A DNA stretch of 64,000 bases from assembly GCA_907163375.1 (NCBI GenBank), contig CAJQUW010003636.1:186001-250000 (forward strand), written 5' to 3'. The position numbers and the translations under genes are program-made. The notes under the pieces were generated by a model. The model was given only the letters and a program-made list of their open reading frames with translations. It was not told the origin of the DNA and made no database searches. Origin of the DNA: Prostheceraeus crozeri (Eukaryota; Platyhelminthes; Polycladida; Euryleptidae). Position 1 is the stretch's first letter. The number at the start of each line of letters is the position of its first letter. Positions 52,740-64,000 of this stretch are shown in pieces.

Positions 52740-54870
52740 CGTAATGCGCCAGCAATGTCACTAAGCAATTATTTTTACAAGTTCCTAAATGCCTATTTAT
52801 TCATGTGACTGATTCAACGATTCTTTTGACAGTTGTACTCGTAACCATCTGGAAGTCTTGACATATATTCCTCACTTTTGCCTATTTCTACCAATTCCAA
52901 TATTCATTGGTTTTCCGTCAGTTTTTGCTGTCGCAGTAGGTCCTCTGAGTTCACTCCTAGTTGACAGTGGACGCAGTGGTTCTCTACTACCAGCCTAACT
53001 GAAGGAACAGCGCTTACAATAGTCGATCCCGACATTCTACATTGAGACCTCGTCGTTTCCAAAACTGAATTGGAACTCCTTTTCCCAGAAAAATATTTTG
53101 TGGAAGGATACTGCGACCTCTGCAGCCACATGGTAGACTGCCTCGTCCGCAACGCCAGCCACTGCGAACAACTAGATCTCAGCTGAGACGCTTTTTACAG
53201 GCTTGGCTTCCGAGACAACACACGTCATTTGGTTTAAAAAGAATTGAATTGACACAACGATCCGATTGAAACGTTGGCACTCATCACAATATGGCAGAAA
53301 GAAATAGCGGGACACAATTCGCCAGCAATTGGTGGCAGGCGCAAGCGGAAGAGGTCGAGGATATACTGCTCTTCGCTCTTTGACTGTGCCTTCTTCGGTA
53401 TTCGTGTCAACCGCTGCTGACCACAGTAATTTGTCAGTCCTACCGACGCCGTTTGAATCGAAAGAACAAGGACGCAACAAAAGCAAGTTTGTCACTTCTT
53501 TAGCACAATCATTGGAATATCATCAGCCTTAGTACCTTTCGAATAGATAACGTTATGAATAAAACCTTTCGTCTCAGTGATGCTAGACTAGCATCAGCAG
53601 CAACAGGAAGTGGAGGAACCTGGTTAAATGGATCTATTAAAATTAGTAGTGAATTATCAAGCAAGCTAGCCTCGTCAGTCTCTGATGTAGCGGATAATCT
53701 TGAAGGCAGACGAAACGGAGGAAACGAGCCAGGTTTGAAATTACCCGAGAGTAATGCCTGAAGGCGCGGCTATTAGTTGGAAGCGCTCTCATTGTGCTTG
53801 GTCTTGATACTCTAAATAACTGTTTTGCAAAATGACGAGAGGAGCGATACCTAGTGATTCTTAGCACTGGGAAAATAAATATTTTTCTGAAGTTCTACTG
53901 CTGCACACTTCTGGCTGAACCATTTTGGAGATGCTGGTTTACCAGCTGTCGAGAAGGGATGTAATCATACATCACGCAAACGCATGTGATTACCTCAGAA
54001 ACTGGCAAATGTCATTCACATCACAGTTCTCGAGTGAATTGAATGCATCCAGTGGTGGCGACATGGTCAGGGAGCTGAGGGGGAGGGGCATGGAAACGTT
54101 GTGCCGACGGCTTTAACCGAGGTGCCGACAGGCTATACCGGCTAATTATTGTACTCTATTTGCAGCTATGCCTACATGTCGGCTACATGCACATGTTAAT
54201 CGTGTAATTGAATTGTAAATGTTCAATTTTTTCGTTCACAAAGCCAAGAAGCTGCCACAATACGGTTCATAGATGTTTTCTCTTTCTGAATTCTCTGACA
54301 CTATACATGGCACCTTTCTCTCGTTGTGCAATATTTTAATTGCAGTCAAAGGAAGAGCCTCACAAACAGTCTAAGTAGTGCTTATTTTCAGCGATTGTCT
54401 TTTGATGTGATGTATTCATCCTGTTTAGGACACACGATCGGGAGTCTTTGGTATTTTACAAAATGGTGAATGTTACGGACGAATCAACTCAATCTCGATG
54501 AGCCTAACTTCTTTCAAGTTGTAGAAGTCGACTAACTTTTTGATTATGTTCGTAGCATTTCTTCCAATTTCTAAAACCCTCAGTGAGCATTTTCCCTTCC
54601 CTTTCAGTAGAGAAATGTCGATAGTGATAGCAACACACCCAATCTGGTAACGTTGAGTACTCTATCCAACAATGGCGAACAAAGAAATCTCTACATACTT
54701 TTCTTTCTTGACCATTAATTACATGATTTGGTTATGAGTTTGTTGGCTGTATCGGATCTTCGTCTGGTGATTGAGACAAATCTTTCGGGCCTGGTGGAGA
54801 GTTCTTGCTAGAAATTGGGGTTTCGTAGACTTCTTGCTTGGTTCCTAAAACATCGGTCTCGTCATCTTGC
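52740..54870. other. GC-richer stretch with overlapping unrecognised frames
   Basis: Between 52900 and 53870 frames of 60 to 107 codons overlap on both strands, and GC content is higher than around it. It may be a relic of a mobile element's gag-like or UTR sequence, but I find no diagnostic motif. The rest holds nothing I can name. Confidence 0.3.
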
Positions 54871-54879
54871 ACGATTCAT

Positions 54880-55345
54880 TGTCAGAGCTTCCTTCGAAAT
54901 CGCTGACGTTGATGATTTCGCTATCTTCATCAGAATCGTCATCTAATTTCAAAGCAATGTCAGTTATACCGAACTATAACGATATATTCTGTGTCGGTAA
55001 CGTGTTATTTGTCGTTTCATCGTTGGTAGAGATCTGCGAAGACGTAGGTACATCAATGACATCCTGAGATTCTCGAAATAGTTTCGAAGAAGGTGAAAGA
55101 ACAGCATCATCTGAGAGATCATCAGGCAAATTTCGCTTGTGTGCTAGTTTTGAGAAAGAAGACCAAATGTCTAAACTCACAGAAGGCAATCGATCTCCCA
55201 TATCACTGAATGGAATGGATTGTCCTTGTGATAGAAGATCATTGTGATATTTTCTATTATGTTCATCTCGATAGTCAGATCGGATTGTTGCAGTTTGGAA
55301 TAAGACACTTCAAATTTCTTCTTTCTTTCCCCATTTTCCTTGATC
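54880..55345 (-). pseudogene. C2H2 zinc-finger protein relic or exon
   Basis: The minus strand starts MGKERRNLKCLIPNCNN; after a frame change come RSDYRDEHNRKYHNDLLSQG and a long acidic, Ser-rich part (NLPDDLSDDAVLSPSSK, DDDSDEDSEIINVSDFEGS). C-x4-C followed by H-x4-H is one C2H2 finger. A frameshift lies inside the finger (near 55250) and stops follow, so it is either a decayed gene or transposon accessory protein. Not assigned to a family. Confidence 0.4.
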
Positions 55346-55665
55346 GTGAACCGCAGATAGCCACGTATTTCTGCTAGACAAAAGCACGCCAAGTTTTAGT
55401 TATGTAAGTACTGCTTACTTAGCAGACTTCTTCACATTCACAGCGTGTAGTATGAAGCTTAAGAAGAGTATGTAGATTGATTTTTTGAGAGAATAAGAGA
55501 GTGACAAAACACTTCAATTAATCTCTGTCAAGCCAAGAAGTGATTGTTTCAGAGAAATTCATGCTAAGCTCATTCACAGTCTGAAATAGACATTTAAGCT
55601 TTCTTCTGACTGTAATATTTTAATTGCAAACAATTTACGAAAATGGCTGCGAGAAATTCAAAATT

Positions 55666-55797
55666 AATCAAAACTCCCCTTTTCAGTTTATGGGCGCCTT
55701 CAACGTTGAAGACGCTGGACACCGAAGGCCTGTCTTTGATACCTTCAATTTTTACCTTATTATATCGGCCTATAAACTGAAAAGTGGATTTTTGATT
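55666..55797. repeat. 30-bp inverted repeat with 72-bp centre
   Basis: AATCAAAACTCCCCTTTTCA... at 55666-55695 and its inverted counterpart at 55768-55797 match at 26 of 30 positions. MITE-like size; no clear target duplication. Confidence 0.75.
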
Positions 55798-56077
55798 ACT
55801 TTTGTATAACTTTCTCAGAAAGATGATCTCCCGTCACCTGGTCAACTACATGCGAGAAATTCTCATGATTTCTAGTTGCAGGCCTACAAATTATTAATTA
55901 AGACTGTTGTGCTTTTCATAGCGAAGTAAAACACTATATTACACATAGGTCTTCAATAGCTCATGCACAGCACATGTATGATTAATCAGATCGGAATCCG
56001 ACGATGTTGTCTTGGATAAGATGTTTGGTACATCCCGATCGAGGTGCACAAAAGTTAGACTACTACACAGTTCAGTT

Positions 56078-59000
56078 TTTTTTTTACTGAATTTTTACCC
56101 CTAGCACAGCTATGAGCCATGAACGAAGCTAAGGGTTACTCAATGAAAAGTAACAAATTGTATTATTTTAAATAAATAAAAGAAAAAAAAAGAAAAAAAC
56201 AGATCTTCTAATCTGATTAAGCTGTCCCCATCAGAAACCTATTCGCACGCCTCTTGAAAGTATCAAGATTGTATTGGTCAGGGAAAGTGGTCTGGGGAAG
56301 CTGATTCCAAAGCTGTGCCGTGCGAACAAAAAAGCTTTTCGAGCGACTCACAGTATGTGCGCGTTCTGAGCTCACATTATAGCATGTGAGTGCATTAGCT
56401 CTGCGTGTGCTTCTGGAGAAGATCTTAGGTTTGGGTACGCACTCATTTACTGCAGAGCTGCTTCTACCGAAATAGTACCTGTAGAAGAGACTGAGTGAAG
56501 CAACATCCCGTCTGACGGAGAGCGGCTGCAACTTGCTAGTAAGTTTTTCACCCATGAGATTCTTGACACGTTTCTCAACCCGTTCAAGGAGGTTAAGATG
56601 CGTTTGTGGGGCGCCTGCCCACAGATGACAACAATACTCCATCAGAGGACGAATAGTGGACTTGTAAAGATAGCAGACAGTCTGTGGTGGAAGATAGCTG
56701 CTGGCACGATAGAGACTACCAATGCGTTGAGCTGCCTGCTTGCTAATGGATTGGATGTATGGTTTCCATGACAAGTCTTTCGTAACCGCCAATCCAAGGA
56801 AGGAGATGGAATCTTGTTCTCTGATCCTATTATCTGACATTTTAATGCTATGATCATCATCTCCTTTAAGTCGTGAGTGCAGAATACTCTGAGTTTTTGA
56901 AGGATTGAAGGAAACAAGCCAATTGGCGCCCCATTCTGAGACCCTGCGTAAGTCTTCATTAAGAACGTCGCATAACTGCTGACGTTGCTGAGTGTTTTTA
57001 GCGAGTCGCTCATTGGAATTGAAGAGTGTTGTGTCATCTGCATACATCACCAATTTACTCACAAGGCAGTCTGGGAGGTCGTTGATGTACAACAGAAAAA
57101 GAGTGGGTCCCAAAATTGACCCTTGAGGAACTCCTGCATTGACAAACTTGGTGGAAGACTTTTGGCCATCTAAGACGACAGATATCTGCCGGTCACTAAG
57201 GAAAGAAGCAAGAAGTTTGTGGAGTTGATTAGCAACTCCATAGGACTTTAGCTTCATAAGGAGTCCCTGATGCCAGACTTTATCGAATTCCTTGGAAATA
57301 TCCAAGGCAACTAATCTCGTCTCACCTTGTCTGTCAAGGACACGACTCACATGTTCAGTGACATATGAAAGAAGATCGAGAGTGCCTGAAGCCATACTAT
57401 TCTTCTGATAGAAGGTTCTGAGTTTCAAGGAAGTTAACAATGTGTTGGTTAATCACTGCTTCAAAAATCTTGCCAGCAATTGGAAGCAGGCTGATAGGAC
57501 GGTAACTAGATGGAAGAGATGAGTCAGAACCTTTCTTTGGAACTGGAACCACGGAAGCTACTTTCCAACAAGAGGGAAACTCACCGGTGGATACACATCT
57601 ACTGAACAGTTTAGATAAAAGTGGAGAAAGCTCAGGTGAGAGATGCTTGAAGACCGAAACCGGGATGCCATCTGGTCCACTAGACTTAGAGCTATCGAGA
57701 CCGGCGATGATCTTTTTGACGTTTCGGACTGTGACTGAAGGAGGACTAACTGTCTCATCAGTGCGCGTGGGAATTGGAGGTGGAATTCTACCTCCATCGT
57801 CTAATGACGAATTCTTCGCAAACTCCTTGCAAAGAAGCTCGGCTTTGTCTGCTGAGGTTGTCGCCATAGAAGTACTGACTTCGGCATGACGGAGTGCTGG
57901 GATGGAGGATTTGTTCCTATTGGTGACACTGTTGTAAATCCTCCAGAAGTCCTTAGAGCCAAGCTTTTGGGTAGCAATGGATTTCCGTACATACAAAGCG
58001 TAACGGCTTTTGGCCTGATGTATGGTTTCCTTGCAATGTCTACGTGCGGTTTTGTACAATTCAAGATTGCCAGCGCTACTGTCACGCTTATACTTATGGA
58101 AAAAGTGGTCACGCTGGCAACTTGCAGCTGCACATTCTGGTGTAAACCAAGGTTGTGAGTGGGGCTTCATTTGGAAAGTACGGTGAGGAATGTAGGCCAA
58201 CATCCCTATCTGAAGCCACTCTGTCAGTTCTTGCGCCGACTTGTGGACGTTCTCGCTCAGAATCAAATTCTCAGCTTGAACTTGACTAAGAAAAGTGCGG
58301 AAGCCACACCAGTCTGCTTTGGAGAATTGATAAACTGTTCTATGGAAGGGTGCAGACGGTGTGGAGCAAATTTGTTTGCCAGAAACTGTGATAACACAGT
58401 GATCAGACGTGCCGAGGGGAGAAGTAACCTTGTGTGAAAAACAAGTTGGATTTGAGGTGAGAAACAGATCAAGGAGATATCCAGTATCCCCAGCTCGGTC
58501 AGGCACTCTGGTAGGACAAGTGACAATTTGACTAAGGTTGTGAGAGACAGCGAAATCCTGGGCTGCCTGACTGGAGAGATCGGTGGTGCGTGAGTGCACA
58601 AGCCAGTCAACATTGTGCACGTTGAAGTCACCAAAAATGGCAACTTCAGCGCTGGGATACTCTTGTAGAAGAGAATCGATCTTGTCAGAAAGAACATTGA
58701 AAATATCCGCATTAGTTGATGGAGAACGGTATAGGAAAAATAGAAGAAGAGTGGTCTTCTGCAGCGGCGCAATGAAGGCAAGATACTCATGCCTTGGATC
58801 CTCTGAGCTACGAAGCCTTCTCAAGGGAAGGCTTGTCTTGGCATAGACTCCAAGACCATGACAAGGTGCTTTATCCATCCGGTGAAATATGTATCCATCA
58901 GGAGTAACGTCGCTTGATGACACACTGGGATCTAACCTGGTTTCCGACAGGGCTAGAAGATCTCGTGACTTACCTTGCAGGAAGATGTTGATGTCGTCGT

Positions 59001-59960
59001 AATTGGACCTCAGTCCTCTTACGTTGCTGAAGCTGATCCTGAGAGGGGTTTTGAGCTTGACGGCTTGACTACGTTTCTTGTGTGTCTTTCTCATTTTCAT
59101 AATTTCTCATAGAATATCAATCAAATAAACGAAAATTATACTGTACAACAAAGTGATACAAGAAACTTTGGAAGGCATCAGAAAAACGTAAATAATAGCA
59201 ACAAAGCTGCAATAAATAATACGCAAAAAAGACACTTATAGGCACAGTTCATGTCGCAAAAGCTTGAAGAAACCCAAATGAGAACCCCTTTGCCGTAACA
59301 ATGGGTACAAGTCAGGTAGGCCACAGAGGAACCGGATACAGCTACATGGGCTAAACCCCTCAGTAAAGCTACCCACGCATGTCCGTGGCAGTGGAACTGT
59401 ACCGCCTTTTTTCGAGCAGTTGACCGGGCCTGCCTCCCAAAGCATTACCAGTGGGTTCGGGACCCTCGAACTACCTGACGCCCGTATGCCGTGAATACGT
59501 TGGATCTGTCACACCTTAACCTGCAACAAATGGGGAAGTGCAAAAGAGAGCAGTGGAAGGAAGTTCGATCACAAATGAGCCAAATAAGTGCCATGCCCAA
59601 AAACCTGATTCAACAACATGAAACATCTGATGACTGTTCATATCTCGCAAACCAGGGGGTGGTTTTAATTGGGACGGCCGAAGCCTACCACACATTTAAA
59701 ATAAACAAACGTGGAGAAAAAGAATGAAAAATTAATCAAACATAAATAAATTCAATGACCAGTAAAATAAAAATGATATTCCAGAGCCTGCTAGTTAGCC
59801 GGAGCACGGTCACAAACCGCCGACAATAAACCTTTCCGACAAGGTAGAACCCAACGAAGCATGAGCTTCAGACGACAAAGCCTTATTGCGACTCCGTTTT
59901 CACCCTTTCACCGCTTTGAGGCCGCAGGTTGAGTGAGAAAGGGATGAGTCAGTAGCACAG
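56078..59960 (-). mobile_element. Jockey-like LINE, nearly full length, ORF2 with one disabling spot
   Basis: The 5' part (59101-59960) is non-coding. ORF2 starts at 59100 (MKMRKTHKKRS) with an EEP endonuclease: ALSETRLD (Glu), GDFNVHN and GTSDHC (Asp/His). The RT begins with SYRPISLLPIAGKIFE, then [14 protein letters not shown] (motif A), [10 protein letters not shown] and MYADDTTLF (YADD). It ends with [13 protein letters not shown]...FKRR, a tail common in the CR1/Jockey group. Near 57400 an in-frame TAG after LLSEE and a small deletion shift the frame, so 57397-59100 and 56217-57440 read separately. The 3' end runs into an A-tract at 56078-56090. No ORF1 is visible. Termini and low damage suggest a fairly young copy. 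Confidence 0.9.
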
Positions 59961-61790
59961 ACACATTTAAAAGTGAATTTTTTTTTTGTTGTCGTGACTT
60001 TACTGTGAATTAATAATATAGCAATATCATAAAATATTGTTATATTATGTCGTTTTGATCTCAATCTCGCATGGAAAGACCATATTGTGTTAAATCCGGT
60101 TAATCATGAATGCAGGTTGAGGTTAAAGAAAGTCAGGATTGATTTGTTTTATTACTCCTTGGCCTGCATAAGTAGAACCCGGAGAAAAGTTGAATCTTAT
60201 TATCTAGACTCTTTCAAATTGAATAAGAAATATTTCGATTCCATAACAAGTTAAGTTTACATACTAAATGTGCATCTATGTACAATTGTATGCAGATTAT
60301 GTATACTGCATTATTGTGACTATCACTTAGTAGCTACAACTTTACACTAAACTATAAAGCATTTTGTATGACTGACCATCTGACTGTATGTGAGGTAGAC
60401 TATTTGCCTATACAGATGTTGCAGGTGTTTGACTACCCATACTGTAGGTTGCACTGCATGTATATGTCATTGTATATGATTTCTGTGCTTCGCAATAGTA
60501 AAAAGGATTTTTAGTCAGTTAGATGCAAATTTTCCTTGAGTACTTTCAAAGTATGTTTGTAATTATAAAATCGCCTATCTCAATCACTTCCAAGATGAGA
60601 CATGTCAAGATCCCATGTTTGAAGCTGCTGGCGAATCGATTACAATTTTAAGCTTCCGTCTCCACTCTCAGGCCGGTCCCTTTCAGATATTCGATCCGAT
60701 TGGGGTACCTGCCTCTCAGCTGCCTAGCTTCTCAGCTGCCTAGCTTCAGGGGTACCTAGCTTCTCAGACTGTCAAAGTTGTTGCTTTTTGATACTGCACC
60801 CAGATAGGTCATTCAAAAGAATTAGAGGAGGAAATCTAAATGTCTATTTAAACATATTGTAAGTGGTGGCTAGCCGTCACTGGGGTCTCTCTACTTCTCA
60901 TGGCCAAGTCAGTGGTACACCTATGCCTCTGTTTTCTCCTTCGACTGCTTCACTCAACGGAAAAATGTCACATTCCCGCCAAAGTCAACCACATGAGAAG
61001 ATGTCTCAGTAGCGAGGGCCGTCGGAACTGCTTCCAGAATCGACGCAGCGACCAGGAACTAGAGCCGCTGAGGAGGCTACTCCATACCATATTGTTTCAC
61101 TGACTTTGAATGTAAAGCATGAATTTATAATTTGACATTCTATTTAGCAGATCGACTTACCGTTTGAACTATTCGACAGGCGAGCAACAGGCCTTCAATT
61201 AACTGTTGAATCAGTAGTGCGACTTCAGAAATGGTGCAGATGTGGAGTTTCGTTTTCCTTTAAAAAGCCAAATCAAATCAAATCAAATGACTGTAGCATG
61301 TTTGGACCATCTCATTGGTAAAATAGCAATATATGCGCATGATAAAAGGTCTACGCACGCTCGCTGCGCTCGCGTAAGATTTGATCGATCACACCATTTC
61401 AGAAATCTGAATTAGCTCCTTGTCTCTCAAAATAGACGATCTGTTGATTGATTGTATTAGCAGGTGGAAATCTCTGGTAGAAAATCTTTCATTTATTACC
61501 GATTAGCGCAATTCCCTATCTGAATGGCAATAGAGCCAAGCGTTGACGTAAATAAAAAAGATAGAAATTAAATGAAATATATTCTGAACGCGGTAAAATC
61601 ATCAAAAATGATATTTGCTCCTTCATAGTTTCAGCTGTTCTAATAATTCATTAAAATTATATTTCAAGTCTCTTCCCCATACAATCTTGCTACCGTTCAA
61701 CAGGATAAAGTGATAACGTTGGAAACGAAAATACTTGTATTAATTTTGCTGACTTGGCTAGCAATCCAAGTCAATATTTGCTGTAAGGAT
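59961..61790. other. Host DNA without recognised gene
   Basis: A small tandem CAGCTGCCTAGCTTCTCAG-like repeat lies at 60714-60765 and a CGCTCGCTGCGCTCGCG palindrome near 61359. Frames such as 60900-61103 lack support. Confidence 0.4.
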
Positions 61791-61921
61791 TCGTAGATGT
61801 ACTCTCTAATGGTAGTGCAAAATATAGGTGACGGAGGCCGACTGCCGACAGCGGCCCTGGCGACGGGGGGTCCAAAATTTTCTTGAGCGGGGGGGCACGT
61901 TCCCCCGTAGCGCCACCCCTG
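61791..61921 (-). mobile_element. hAT end inserted into a LINE relic
   Basis: On the minus strand it begins at 61921 with CAGGGGTGGCGCTACGGGGG and continues GC-rich to about 61840. CAGGGG-type starts are common for hAT (Tip100-like) elements. LINE coding sequence is recognisable right up to this boundary. The other end is not found. Confidence 0.5.
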
Positions 61922-62500
61922 AATGCATCGTTCCGAGGAAACTGACCAAAGAAGACTCTAAGATCATCCCAGGATGCTTGGTTTAAGGACGTCTTCTGGG
62001 AGACTTGTAACAAAGCAGTCTGAAGGGTCGTGGACGTTGCAACAGTGGTCAGAGTTGCCAATTGGCGCTTCGATCTTGTGTGCACTGACAAAATTTGCTA
62101 GTCGACCTGGAACTCGGATTTGGGAGATGACTAATTGTTCAGTGTTATTCAACTGTAAAAGGCTTCAAGCTCAATGCCTGCAGGATCACTGTGATTAGAA
62201 ATCGACCAGTTGGAATTGTAGACGTTGAAATTATCGAGTAAAACAACCTGCAGATGTAGAACTGATAATCATACTTTCAACGGAAGAATTAAGTTGAGCA
62301 AGGAAGCCTTCATCATCACTAGTGTTCGGAGAACTGTACAACGCTGCGATGGAGACAAGCCGGCCATCAATATGAAGGCGGAGCCACAAAATCTGGCAGT
62401 CGGCATACATTTATGAGCTCTAGGAGCTTGCAGATCCGAACATACGAAAGCACAAAGACCTTACCACGGAGCAGCGTGAAGAATGTAACCGAATTGACTG
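61922..62500 (-). pseudogene. LINE endonuclease-domain relic, same family as 56078-59960
   Basis: Minus frames show RLHIDGRLVSIAALYSSPNT, DNFNVYNSNW, QIRVPGRLANFVSAH, APIGNSDHC and LRVFFGQFPRNDAF. Each aligns in order with the endonuclease domain of the larger LINE (LFFLYRSPST, GDFNVHNVDW, TRVPDRAG, SPLGTSDHC, FRTFLSQVQ). Frame changes and stops are many, and the catalytic Gly-Asp-Phe has become Asp-Asn-Phe. Old. Confidence 0.75.
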
Positions 62501-62736
62501 GGAGTCACAAATAAGTTTACGTGCATGTATTGCGCATTTGCAGACGTGACTAAGTGTTTATTCACGGTTTCAAAAAACATAAACTGAACTTTGTTATGCA
62601 TATGTTGACCCTAATCAAAATCACATCAGTTGATAACTTTCAATAGGTTCAGATTCTGTAGAGATTTTGGAGTAAGGTACACTTTCACATACTTGGATTT
62701 CAATATGTGTTACATCTATATCATTTGTATTTCCAG

Positions 62737-62836
62737 GTGTATTTTGTTTGCAACGGGAAGAAGGTTGGGATGGATTCGTGCGTCAATCCTGGATCAATTG
62801 TTGATATCATGCCCCGTTTACTAGGGGGCAAAGGAG
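62737..62836 (+). CDS. SDE2: Exon of SDE2 (N-terminal ubiquitin-like domain)
   Basis: TTTGTATTTCCAG precedes and GTGAGT follows a 100-base open exon encoding VYFVCNGKKVGMDSCVNPG, then SIVDIMPRLLGGKGG. Human SDE2 has FFVKCNG...PRLCGGKGGFGSML at the end of its ubiquitin-like domain; GGKGG is the cleavage and splicing-linked signature of the family. The protein works in pre-mRNA splicing and replication-stress control. The exon ends in phase 1, as needed to continue with Gly-Phe-Gly. Earlier and later exons are not identified; the next is probably beyond the window or hidden by distance. Confidence 0.72.
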
Positions 62837-64000
62837 GTGAGTGAATAAAACAAAAGTACCTAATTTTACAATAATAGCGGAGACGGAATACGAGTGCAAG
62901 TCGTTTAGTGAATCCTTCCTGTATGTAATTAAGATCTTACAAAAGGTCTATCAAAACACATAAATCATATATCGAACCATTGCAATTATTTTCTTTTGAG
63001 GTTAATGCTTTAATCACTTGTGCTGTTTGATTTGATATGCCCCGAACTTTTGGGACATTCACGCATTTTGATCGTGAGCGTCGATGTACCCAATGTTCAA
63101 CGTCCTGAAGTCGGCATGTACGTTGTCTCTAGAGTCCTTGCTTTGTTTGGTGCACATGAACATACCAACGTAGTCCACCCTACTGAATGACAGCTTCTAA
63201 TTCAGTGTTTCTCAAACCCGGTCCGCGGGACAGGTCAGTTTAGTCCGCGAAGTTGATGTGAAATGAAGATCGCTTTCGGTATAAAACGCTTAATCAATGG
63301 CCTATTTGGTCCAATGACGTCTTCCACTGTCTTTGATTTGGTTTATTAATGTGTTGACGCTGTATCAGAGTCGAAGAAGTGTTCTTCAACATGATAAGCA
63401 TAGAATGCATCTACAGATCATGTGCCTTCATATGAAGCTACGCTGACAAAGCTATATATGATAATGATAGCGCTACTTTGCTGCAAATTGCGAGCGTACG
63501 ATTCAGTCAGCGTCAATTATCCTCCGCTAGGGTGACGCACTGTGTTGATCGATTTTTCAGGGTATCATAAGGAATGCGTTTTTCCAATTGGCTCGCTCAG
63601 TTGACGTGCTACGTCGTCTGTATAGGCTAGCGCTACTGTTATTGTATAGGCAACATAAATATCGTTTTGCTTTTCTAGATGTTTCGCAATTACTAGTAGC
63701 ATCTGACTCGCGATAATTCTTTATACACGACTTATAGGACATCATCTGTAATGTTTGCGAATTTGAGACAAAAATTCTAAATTGTATTTCAGCGCGATTG
63801 AATAGACGCCGTTGCGTGTGATAGATCCGTATTTATTTAAATAAGTTTCAGTCCACGTAGCTCACTTGCTTTGAGCGCTTAATCCGCGATAAGTCATGGT
63901 TGAGAAATAATGTTCTAATTGATGGATGCCAAGCCGTCTCCTGGTATCATCTGTTGGAACCTGATCAGCTAGTCATTTAGAACAAACCCACCTGATCATT
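62837..64000. other. Presumed SDE2 intron, with a hAT-like end
   Basis: At 63203 the plus strand reads CAGTGTTTCTCAAACCCGG then TCCGCGGGACAGG, the style of Charlie-type hAT left ends. No matching right end found. No further SDE2 exon is recognised to 64000. Confidence 0.45.

Noticed and set aside
53172-53870. Overlapping frames on both strands, considered as gag or protease of a retroelement
   Set aside because: No CCHC knuckle, DSG/DTG or other diagnostic residues; neither strand is clearly coding.
1-64000. CRISPR arrays, bacterial operons or rRNA genes
   Set aside because: No regularly spaced repeats with unique spacers, no Shine-Dalgarno-led gene strings and no rRNA cores; everything points to animal nuclear DNA.

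Overview
The window is animal nuclear DNA, most likely from an invertebrate. Evidence: spliced host genes with metazoan homologues (an AEN/ISG20-type exonuclease and one exon of SDE2), a short TTAGGG-type array, dense LINE, hAT, piggyBac, Tc1 and MITE debris, and a large Polinton (Maverick). The species cannot be read from the sequence.

Layout. Bases 1-1201 and 3325-27831 are two copies of one repeat. The second copy was split by a 23.2-kb Polinton at 3627-26870. It has 392-bp terminal inverted repeats (two mismatches by eye), a 6-bp target duplication (TGCTTC), and the unoccupied target is still visible at 291-296 in the first copy. Inside it, on the plus strand, lie an exon-rich early-type gene region, protein-primed DNA polymerase B, and two small genes with PC4-like and TBP-like signatures. 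On the minus strand lie the maturation protease, major capsid protein, basic core-type protein, probable second capsid protein, integrase with chromodomain, packaging ATPase and several accessory genes, ending with a RING/UBA-like gene beside the right repeat. The two gene blocks converge near 17.0 kb. The element looks young and nearly whole, with about three or four accessory genes interrupted. Two stretches of it are unusual: 4.79-6.93 kb, almost G-free with a dinucleotide pattern that looks like DNA written backwards, and 7.69-8.55 kb, a repeat island holding TGACCT half-sites, stem-loops, a telomere-type array and two perfect E2F-type palindromes upstream of a TATA box.

From 27.8 to 64 kb the DNA is host sequence full of old transposons. 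The clearest host gene is a three-coding-exon DEDDh exonuclease on the minus strand (40665-45342) with all five catalytic residues. A single strongly diagnostic exon of SDE2 lies at 62737-62836 on the plus strand. A nearly full-length Jockey-like LINE occupies 56078-59960 (minus). A decayed hAT-type transposon with recognisable ends and transposase remains fills 46136-49149. Two tiny elements made of little but terminal repeats (61 bp and 57 bp) carry 8-bp target duplications. Several long inverted repeats (30.9, 31.2, 28.6-29.4, 41.1-42.1 and 55.7 kb) could form RNA or DNA hairpins. Much of the rest holds nothing recognisable.
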